Of a stretch of 64,000 nt of DNA, positions 45,774 to 53,000 are shown one piece after another (the first letter of the stretch is position 1; every line of letters begins with the position of its first letter). This DNA comes from Planococcus sp. PAMC 21323 (GTDB lineage: Bacteria; Bacillota; Bacilli; Bacillales_A; Planococcaceae). The stretch covers positions 2,294,001 through 2,358,000 of the forward strand of contig NZ_CP009129.1 in assembly GCF_000785555.1 (NCBI RefSeq). Reading direction: 5' to 3'. The notes under the pieces are model-generated. The model saw only the letters and a program-made list of their open reading frames with translations, was not told where the DNA came from and searched no databases. Made by a program: the position numbers and the translations under genes.

Positions 45774-46064
45774 TTACCGATTTTCACCACGTATCACTTT
45801 CTTCGTTATGGGCGCACTTAAAAAGTTGGATGACTTTTCAACATACTCTGTTATATAATCGCTTGCAATATGTGCATCGTAAACTTCTGCGTCTTTCCAA
45901 AACCCAACTACTTTGTAGAGGTTGTCTTCTCCGAATACTTTCATCAAATCGTAACTAATGTTGCCTTTGTTCGCTCTGGCAGCTTGGAGAACAGGCTTAC
46001 ATGCTTCTAAAAATTCCTCTTCATGATCCGGTTTTACCGCTAAATGTGAGTAATTAATAATCAT
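45774..46064 (-). CDS. Antibiotic-biosynthesis-monooxygenase-like protein (putative quinol monooxygenase)
   Basis: A 96-residue ferredoxin-like ABM protein: INYSHLAVKPDHEEEF, GNISYDLMKV and VVGFWKDAEVYDAHIAS are the family landmarks. Such small dimeric proteins oxidise quinols or act on related compounds without a cofactor. It is related to its neighbour at 46209 (shared GNISYDL and WKDAE). Both lie downstream of a MarR regulator and a nitroreductase in the same direction, which suggests a quinone or aldehyde stress response. AAAGGATGA precedes the ATG. Confidence 0.85.
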   Translation of the reverse strand: MIINYSHLAVKPDHEEEFLEACKPVLQAARANKGNISYDLMKVFGEDNLYKVVGFWKDAEVYDAHIASDYITEYVEKSSNFLSAPITKKVIRGENR

Positions 46065-46167
46065 CGTCTGTCATCCTTTCAACCGATTTTATATCAAAAA
46101 CTTAATATTTAGTTAACTATATATCATTTGGATAAAAACTACCAATAATCAGTTTTTAATTTGAATA

Positions 46168-46194
46168 AAAAAAGAGTGGCTAAAAGCCACTCTT
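46168..46194 (-). terminator. Terminator of monooxygenase gene 2
   Basis: AAGAGTGGCT and its complement around AAA, after the minus-strand stop at 46209. Confidence 0.85.
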
Positions 46195-46208
46195 CAGAAC
46201 TATTGCTA

Positions 46209-46505
46209 TTACATTTCTACAGTTTCTGCGCTATAAACGTTTAAGTCCATTGGTGCGGCCATAAATGCTGGTGCTTGTTGAACGAATGCTTGGAAATGTT
46301 CGCTTGTGTTATGCGCTTGGACTGCTTCAGCGTCTTTCCACACTTCGACCATAGTGTAATGTTGCTCTTGGTCAGTGGATTTTTTTAAGTCATAGCTGAT
46401 GTTGCCTGTTTCTTGACGCGATCCTTCGATTACGGCTTTAGCTGCTGCTAAAAATGCTTGTTCTTGAGCTGGTTGTACTTGTAAGTTTGCGTGAATAATT
46501 ATCAT
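46209..46505 (-). CDS. Antibiotic-biosynthesis-monooxygenase-like protein, second copy
   Basis: A 98-residue ABM protein: IIHANLQVQPAQEQAFLAAA, GNISYDLKK and MVEVWKDAEAVQAHNTSEHF. It is a paralogue of the 45774 product but has its own terminator, so it is likely co-transcribed with the MarR gene 35 bases upstream. Probable role is removal of quinol-type compounds. TAGAGGATG is the ribosome site. Confidence 0.85.
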   Translation of the reverse strand: MIIIHANLQVQPAQEQAFLAAAKAVIEGSRQETGNISYDLKKSTDQEQHYTMVEVWKDAEAVQAHNTSEHFQAFVQQAPAFMAAPMDLNVYSAETVEM

Positions 46506-46540
46506 TTATATTCATCCTCTAATTTTTATTTGGCGATGCT

Positions 46541-46969
46541 TTAGTATTCGCTTATATTATTTTGCATACGGCTTAGCATGTCGGACAGGTGTTCAATTTC
46601 TTCTGGTGTGAAATCATGTAGCATTTGATTAACAAAGCCCATATTTTCTTGGCGATAGCCGATAATTTTTTCGCGCCCTTCTGTTGTTAAGCTGACGAAA
46701 ATAACGCGGTTGTCGGCAGGACTTCTTTTTCGTGTGACCATGCCGTCTGACTCGAGTTGCTTTAAGTGGCGCGTAACAGCGGCGCTATCAATATTGACGG
46801 CTTTTTGAAGCGTCGATTGATTGATTTCGTCTGTGTTATATAGCTGGTAAAGCAATTCATAGCGCGATGCACTGATGCCTGTACAGCGTTCAAATTTCGG
46901 ACTGATTTGGTTAGTCAATCCTTTAAACAACTGCAAGACTTGCTCTTGTTTTGAAAATGAACATGCCAT
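46541..46969 (-). CDS. MarR-family transcription regulator
   Basis: A 142-residue winged-helix repressor. The DNA-binding part is INQSTLQKAVNIDSAAVTRHLKQLESDGMVTRKRSPADNR, with the DxR wing usual in MarR. A cysteine near residue 3 (MACSF) and one near residue 28 (ERCTG) could sense oxidants or quinones, as in YodB/MhqR-type regulators. ATG 46969 lies 7 bases after GGAGG. A TTG one codon before is also possible. Palindromic TCAATTGA sites overlap and precede the start codon, which fits autoregulation. Confidence 0.88.
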   Translation of the reverse strand: MACSFSKQEQVLQLFKGLTNQISPKFERCTGISASRYELLYQLYNTDEINQSTLQKAVNIDSAAVTRHLKQLESDGMVTRKRSPADNRVIFVSLTTEGREKIIGYRQENMGFVNQMLHDFTPEEIEHLSDMLSRMQNNISEY

Positions 46970-47027
46970 CAATTGACCTCCTCTTTTGTGATAGGGTCAA
47001 TTGATAGCGTCTTCGCTTTTCATTGAC
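46969..47027. promoter_or_regulatory. Candidate MarR operators at its own gene
   Basis: TCAATTGA occurs at 46969-46976 (over the start codon) and 46997-47004, both inside GTCAATTGAT. A variant TCATTGACC lies at 47019-47027. Confidence 0.5.
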
Positions 47028-47033
47028 CATTTT

Positions 47034-47681
47034 TTATTTCCATTGTGTAGTTGTTTCAACAGGCAAACGGTATGACTGGAAGCCATCATTTAATGCTTTC
47101 CCGATTGTCAGTAACATTACCGGTACATAACGATCTTTATCTAAGTCTAACACTTCTGCGATGTTTTCTTTATCATAACCGCCAATTGGGTTTGTGCCGT
47201 ATCCGTGAGCGCGAGCGACAAGCATCAATTGCATCGATACAAGGCCAGTATCCAACATAATGATGTCTTTCATTTGATCGTACGATGCATTTTCATAAGC
47301 CGGTTTGAAATAATCAAGCTGCGCACGCATAACATCTGCAGGCATATAACCAAGTTCTACCGCTTTTCCGTAAATTTCTTCACCGTATTCGATGTTTTTA
47401 AGATCTGCAAAAATTGCGATGACAGCAGACGCACTCATTACTTTTTCTAAGTTGAATGAAGCAAGAGGTGCGATTTTTTCTTTTCCTTCTTCGGTATCGA
47501 TGACAATGAAACGCCAAGGTTGCATGTTAATCGAAGATGGCGCTGTTGATGCTTGCTCAATAATTTGGCTCATTTCTTCGCGACTGATTTTCACCGATGG
47601 ATCGTATTGTTTGATCGAACGACGGTTATTGATGATGTCGTTAAAATCGTTTGTTTTTTGGTAAGTTTCTGTAGTTTGCAT
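47034..47681 (-). CDS. Nitroreductase family protein
   Basis: An FMN-dependent oxidoreductase of 215 residues. NNRRSIKQYDPS near residue 18 is the FMN phosphate contact, TAPSSINMQPWRFIV and HGYGTNPIGGYD are the other family motifs. Such enzymes reduce quinones and nitro compounds with NAD(P)H. It lies directly before the MarR gene, which may control it. An inverted repeat of 9 bp lies upstream at 47724-47745. AAAAAGGAGC precedes the ATG. Confidence 0.92.
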   Translation of the reverse strand: MQTTETYQKTNDFNDIINNRRSIKQYDPSVKISREEMSQIIEQASTAPSSINMQPWRFIVIDTEEGKEKIAPLASFNLEKVMSASAVIAIFADLKNIEYGEEIYGKAVELGYMPADVMRAQLDYFKPAYENASYDQMKDIIMLDTGLVSMQLMLVARAHGYGTNPIGGYDKENIAEVLDLDKDRYVPVMLLTIGKALNDGFQSYRLPVETTTQWK

Positions 47682-47723
47682 ATAGGACGTGCTCCTTTTT
47701 CTGATAGGTTCTGGTGTTTAAAT

Positions 47724-47745
47724 AATGATTGAGGTATCAATCATT
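47724..47745. promoter_or_regulatory. Inverted repeat upstream of the nitroreductase gene
   Basis: AATGATTGA, then GGTA, then TCAATCATT: a 9-bp perfect dyad that shares TCAAT with the sites at the MarR gene. It is a likely operator for the same repressor. Confidence 0.5.
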
Positions 47746-47815
47746 GACTCCTCATACAATATAAACCCATTGCGTGGATTGTGCAACTATAAAGATTGGG
47801 GAGTTTTTTGGGGCC

Positions 47816-48080
47816 ACGCGCAAGTCTTTCTCCACCGTGCGTATGCCGCCGCCTGGACTACTCTCTCACAACGAGCAAAGAAGAAATCTTAGATGCCCCG
47901 CTTTTCGCGAGCGAAAAGCACTAAAACCTACTTGCTCCATTTCTAGAAATAGTAGTCTCTACTGGCGAGTGCGATGGTACAGCGCCGTCCGTGCGTATTT
48001 TCTCTTGAGCGTGCATATGTCCCTCGCCACCGTGCGTATTTTCCCCGGAGCGTGCGCAAGCCTCTCGCCACCATACATAT
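47816..48080. repeat. 21-bp periodic array, word GTGCGTAT / GTGCGCAAG
   Basis: Words start at 47816, 47837, then (after an insert) 47969, 47991, 48011, 48032, 48052 and 48073; steps 21, then 22, 20, 21, 20, 21. Flanks such as CTCTCGCCACC recur between words. The insert (about 47850-47960) holds a palindrome CTTTTCGCGAGCGAAAAG. The array fills the divergent gap between the nitroreductase gene and the 48188 gene. Confidence 0.8.
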
Positions 48081-48187
48081 CCTCACAAAAACCAACCAAT
48101 TCCCAAAAATTCCGACAACAAGGGGTGACCAGACGCTTGCTCTTCGGTACAATAAGAAGAGAAGCACCGATCCAAGGAGGGTTCCCG

Positions 48188-49558
48188 ATGTCGACATTAC
48201 AAGAGATTGCCCAATCAGACGATTACGGGCAATTTGAGTTGAAAGAAGTTTATCAAGCGGCACAATTATTGCTGCAGCAGTTTCAAAAAACACGCACTGA
48301 ACCGGAAAAACTAAAAGAGATTATTGAACACTTGAAAAAACGCCTGGAAGGTCAAACGGCTTATCCACTCGCGATTTTACTTGAGAGTAGCAAGCTAGGC
48401 GTTGAACACCAGCTGCAAGAAGATTGGAATAGCCCGATGAAGCAGCGCCAGCTCTTTCTCATGGAAAGCTTATATGCGCAGTTTCGCGGCAAAGTGCCGC
48501 CTACAGTATGGAACCAAATTTGCTTGAACTATGCGGAAGCGTTGATTTATGTGGGTCGTTCACTTGATGGACTCGATGTGTTGGAGCATATGACAGAAGC
48601 GGAAAATGATCCGTCTTACGAACGTTTAGACGCTGAACGTGGATGGGGATTGTTGTTTTATTCAACATTCTTGCGCGATAAAGAAGCAAAAGCGGAGGCA
48701 CTTCATTTGTCGCGTGATTTATTGCGTGATGGAGTTGAAAAAATCACTAACGTTAACGGCCGCGCGTTATATGCAGACCGCTTTAAACTCGCCTTGAAAA
48801 TGCTCGAAGAAATCGGTCCGGTTGATTTGACTGGTGGCTATAAGCCGAACTTTTTCGAAGGCCGCGAGCGTGAATACCGCGACTGGTGTGCAAAGCATCG
48901 CTTATTGCTAAATGATAATAATGAAGTTGACCCAGAAGGTACGATGAAAATTGATACACTCACCTACCGCTATATTGGCGCTGATAAAGAGCACGGGTTA
49001 TTTCTTGAGACGTTTATGGACAGCATCCTAGCTGAGTTTACCGTGCTGCGTTGGAATCTCTTTGAGGCACTTGAGCAAGAGCCGAGCGCTGAGCGCAATG
49101 AAAAACTAAAGAGCGTATATCGTCAGTCGTTTACACTGTTCTCAAAAATCGCTCAGTTTGTCAGCCATTATTACAAACTCGAAATGACAAATCCACGTGC
49201 TGGCATGCAGCGTATGTGGTTTGAAGAAGAAAATCCGAAAAAGCCGCTTAAGCCATTTATCCGAAATAGTAAAAATGGTGCGTTAAAAGCATTGTTCTGG
49301 CTGTCTAAAGAACTTTTTGGCTACGAGCAATCAGCGGTTCAAAACGTTGCAACTGTTCGTGCGTTGTTAATACGTGATCAACTCGAACGCAGCTTTGTTC
49401 AAGTGATTACGAAAAAAGAAGAAGTCGCTGAAACTGGAGAACTGCGCAAGCATCAAATGACGCAAGTCGAGCTTGAACGCTTGGCGCAGACGACACTATT
49501 TAAAGCGCGTAATGCGTTAATGTATTTAGGATTTGCGGTTGAAATCGAGAAAAAATAA
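48188..49558 (+). CDS. Helical protein of unknown function, possibly LA2681-type HEPN
   Basis: A 456-residue, mostly helical cytoplasmic protein. The N-terminal half looks TPR-like (e.g. YAEALIYVGRSLDGLDVLE). The C-terminal half, from DPEGTMKIDTLTYRY through LFSKIAQFVSHYYKLE to KARNALMYLGFAVEIEKK, recalls the LA2681-type HEPN domain, from memory only. The usual RxxxxxH ribonuclease motif is not seen after RN, so it may be inactive as a nuclease. ATG 48188 lies after AAGGAGGG. The frame continues upstream through the repeat array, which is not coding. It ends at a bidirectional terminator. Confidence 0.6.
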   Translation: MSTLQEIAQSDDYGQFELKEVYQAAQLLLQQFQKTRTEPEKLKEIIEHLKKRLEGQTAYPLAILLESSKLGVEHQLQEDWNSPMKQRQLFLMESLYAQFRGKVPPTVWNQICLNYAEALIYVGRSLDGLDVLEHMTEAENDPSYERLDAERGWGLLFYSTFLRDKEAKAEALHLSRDLLRDGVEKITNVNGRALYADRFKLALKMLEEIGPVDLTGGYKPNFFEGREREYRDWCAKHRLLLNDNNEVDPEGTMKIDTLTYRYIGADKEHGLFLETFMDSILAEFTVLRWNLFEALEQEPSAERNEKLKSVYRQSFTLFSKIAQFVSHYYKLEMTNPRAGMQRMWFEEENPKKPLKPFIRNSKNGALKALFWLSKELFGYEQSAVQNVATVRALLIRDQLERSFVQVITKKEEVAETGELRKHQMTQVELERLAQTTLFKARNALMYLGFAVEIEKK

Positions 49559-49566
49559 AAGATTGT

Positions 49567-49604
49567 AAAAGGCGTTTACGGAAAAAATCCGTAAACGCCT
49601 TTTT
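49567..49604. terminator. Bidirectional terminator after the 48188 gene
   Basis: AAAAGGCGTTTACGG and its complement around an A-rich loop. It serves the plus-strand gene and the small minus-strand peptide gene. Confidence 0.9.
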
Positions 49605-49689
49605 ATAGATAACGCTCGAATACCCAAAAGATTACTAAGCCTATCATTAAGATGGTCAATAATAGAAGCGGAAGCTTTATTTTTTCCAT
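49603..49689 (-). CDS. 28-residue single-helix membrane peptide
   Basis: An ATG at 49689 opens 28 codons: a charged MEKIK start, one long hydrophobic helix (LPLLLLTILMIGLVIFW) and a VFERYL end. An AGAAAGGG lies 9 bases before the start, and the terminator of the locus follows the stop at once. It could be a small regulatory membrane peptide or a type I toxin-like peptide. No antisense RNA was sought in detail. The short length keeps confidence modest. Confidence 0.45.
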   Translation of the reverse strand: MEKIKLPLLLLTILMIGLVIFWVFERYL

Positions 49690-49810
49690 CACCACAAACC
49701 CTTTCTTCTGCGCATGAACGATCTAAATAAGTTGGTTTCAATTATTTATATACACGTTATTTCATAGAGGTAAACATTTTGTGGTGGTTTGGGGTGATTG
49801 GATTTATTGT

Positions 49811-49975
49811 TTACCCGGGTGTTCGTTTGTGTTACCCGGGTGTTTGCTGGACTTACCCGGGTGTTCGCATTCTTTACCAGAAATGTTATTGCTTACCCGT
49901 GTGTTCGCTCGGCTTACCCGTGTGTTTGCATTCTTTACATGAACTTTTTGAATCTTAATCCGGGTGTTCGCACCG
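49811..49975. repeat. 21-bp periodic array, word TTACCCGGGTGTTCGC
   Basis: Using GTGTTCG as anchor, repeats fall at 49819, 49840, 49861, about 49881, 49901, 49922, about 49943 and 49964 (steps 20 or 21). Copies 4 and 7 are degenerate (TTTACCAG, TTTACATGAACTTTT). The array lies between the 28-residue gene and the terminator of the amylopullulanase gene. A short copy of the same family lies on the other side of that gene. Confidence 0.85.
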
Positions 49976-50015
49976 CTTATCTAAACGATATTCTTTTACA
50001 CATTTTTTCTAACAA

Positions 50016-50060
50016 GAAAAAGCGACTGGCAAAATCACATGGATTCTACCAGCCGCTTTA
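50016..50060 (-). terminator. Terminator of the amylopullulanase gene
   Basis: Minus strand: GCGGCTGG pairs with CCAGTCGC (one G-U pair), followed by a T-run. Confidence 0.8.
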
Positions 50061-50090
50061 TTATATTTCCTCAAAAACTAATACCCAACT

Positions 50091-53000
50091 TTAACGCTTC
50101 CCCTTCTTTTTCTCATCCACTTTAATAACGATCGTCGTCAACGGATCAACTGTTAACGTGTCTTTTGATAAGGTAAAGCCGGATGGTTTTGATACTTTTT
50201 TTGCTCCTGCTTCGTCGTTGTCAACGACAATCTCACCGTTTGAGAAGTCGTAGTCGCCTAATGTAAAGGTACGGGCTTTGTTGTCCGCATTCACAAAGAC
50301 GTAGTAATTTCCTGTGTTGTCAGTAGATTTATTTTCGTACGCAACAACTAAATCGGAATCTTTCATTTCTGGAATGTTGAGTAGCGAGACGTTTTTGTCC
50401 ACTAACTCTTTTTCGCCTAATCGGAAAGCATTTGTCGATTTTCTTAATTCGATCAAGCCTTCTGTATAGGTACGCGTTGTGTTGTTAACGGCAAATTCTT
50501 TTTTGTTTGTTGCTTTTTGCCAATCAAATTGATTGATGGCATCTGAAGAATCGTAAGAATCATGGATGAAATAGCCGAATGGATTGCCGGCCTCATCTTC
50601 AAACTCGTGGTATTTTTGCTCAGGAACGCCTTCACCGAACCATTGCTTGGTACGGCCGTATTCTTGGCCTGCATGGATAAACGCTGTTCCTTGAGAAGTT
50701 AATACCATTGCGTTTCCTATACGGATTCGTTTATGAATTTCGAGATTGTTTTCTGGAATTGCTGGATCTTTTTTGATTGATTGCGCAATCACATCGTAAA
50801 GCGGCAAGTTATCGTGTGCTGCGATGTATTGAACCATATCGCCCGGATCGTCAGCTGCCGTGTTTGATGGTTGGCCTTTAATGTTATTGAAAATAGTCGC
50901 TACGTTTCGTGCGCCACCTGTGATAAATCGTGGTTCGCCTTCTGAGCCAAACCCAGATTTTAATTCATTGCGCATTTCGTCTGAGAATACGCCGACGCTA
51001 TCTGTTTTGTCCATCCAGTCTTGATCGGCACCCATTCCCTCAAGCGATGGATCTGCGATATGTCCTGCAAACGTTCGCCACCCTTCTCCGATAAATAAAG
51101 CGTCTGGATTGATCGCAGCTGCAGCGTCATACGCTTTTTGAATCGACGGGTACGTAGCGTCGCCCATCATATCAAAGCGCATACCATCAATTTTGTACTC
51201 GTCAAACCAATATTTCACCGAGTCGACCATTAGCTTTTCAGCCATCGTATGGCTTGTTGCTAAGTTATTGCCAAAGCCGCCAAGGAAGTTTCCTTTATCG
51301 TCTTGGTACGCGTAATAATTTGGCACAATGTCATCGAGTAAACTCGTTTGCGCCGTATGCGTATAAACCACATCCAAGACAACTCCCATATCGGCATCGT
51401 GAATGGCATCGATCAACTCTTTTAGTTCTTTTACACGTAGTTCAGGATCGGTTGCGTCTTGTGAATACGCACCATCTGGTGAGAAATAATTATGCGGATC
51501 ATATCCCCAGTTGTATTCGTTGTCTTGAGCTGAATAGCTTTGTTCGCGTTCGCCCATGTTGGTTTCATCGCCAAAATACCAAGCCATCACTGGCAACAAT
51601 TGAACATGTGTAACGCCTAATGATTTGATATAATCGAGCTTGTCGATAAACCCGGTATACGTTCCCCATCTCGACTTTAATTCTTTCTCTATTGAAGGAT
51701 CTGAAGTAAAGTCACGAATGTGAACTTCGTAAATCACCGCATCTTCTCGCTTCTCATAACCATCGATTGATGCATAGCCAAACTTCTTAGGATCGGTTGC
51801 TGCTAAATCAATTATTGCGGCTTTACCGACAGTATCTCCGTCTGGACCCGCTTCACCTTTCGTATTTACCGTAAAAGCCGCCATCGATTTTGCGTACGGA
51901 TCTAAAACGGTTTTTGTTACGCCGTCATTTGTTACTTCGTATTGATAGTAATAACCTTTCAAATCCTTTATGCCCAATTCTTTCGGAGAAATGTCTTTCG
52001 ACCAAACACCCTGTTCTCCAAGCGTTAATTCAACACTGCCAAGTAAAGTGGTGGCATCTTTTTTATCATAGAAATTCGCGACAACCTTACTCGCTTTAGG
52101 TGCCCACAACTTTAACGTTGCGTGACCTTTTTTATACGTTGCTCCGAGGTCATCACCGTCATAGGCAAGTGTCTGATCTAACATTCTCCAGCCCGTTGTC
52201 GCAGATACGGTTGTACCAGCGTATGTGACAGACAACGGCAGTTTATCGAGATCAAATTGCGCTTTGACATTGACCGTTTTGTCGCCCGTGATTTCTGCTC
52301 CAAGCACTTGAACGGACGCACCGTCTGCATCTTGAATTGCTAAACTAGCTACTAACTTTTCAGCAGTCAATCCTTCGGTGCTGTTAAACCCTAAGAGGAG
52401 TGTATCTTCAGAAACAACTTCTGCCGATCCAAGCCCAGATGTAACTTCTTCGTATGGAGAAATATAAACTGTATCTGAACCTTGCTTGATCCATATATGT
52501 TTGTATTTATCTACTAGATTGAACGATTTATCGCCCGCATCTTTTTCTTGCGTCGCTTGATTGACCACTAAGAAGTTTAATTCTTTTGCGTCCTTTGTCA
52601 GTTTGATGTCCGCATAGGCGCCGTAACGATCGGTTTTATCAAAATCAATCGCGCCTGTTGGCCACCCGTCTGAAGGAGACTCAACGTCACCCCAGTTCCA
52701 CAAACCAAAGTCTTCATAGTCTGCATTGTCGCGTGTATAGTGAACGCGCACTGTATCCTCTGGCAACTCTACCGGTTCGAACGTATACACTTGGTCCGAA
52801 CCTTGCTTGATCCAAATTTCGTTTGCTTTTGATGAAGAAATCGCAAAGTTCTTGTCTCCACCGTCTTTGCCGCCGTCTCCTGCCGTAATATCCATGACCA
52901 AAAACCCAATGTTTTTCGCATCCTTAGCTAATGGCACATCAATATATGCACCGTAACGATCGGTTTTTTCGAACATCGTCGCGCCTACTGGCCAATTGGC

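Noticed and set aside
47774-48187. In-frame extension of the 48188 gene upstream by 138 codons
   Set aside because: It runs through the 21-bp array, lacks a ribosome site, and ATG 48188 has a strong one. The extension is rich in Arg/Ser/Cys as expected of non-coding DNA.
49798-50094. Plus-strand frame of 98 codons
   Set aside because: The peptide (repeated CVTRVFAGLTRVFA) is just the TTACCCGGGTGTTCGC array read through; 21 bp is seven codons, which keeps the frame open.
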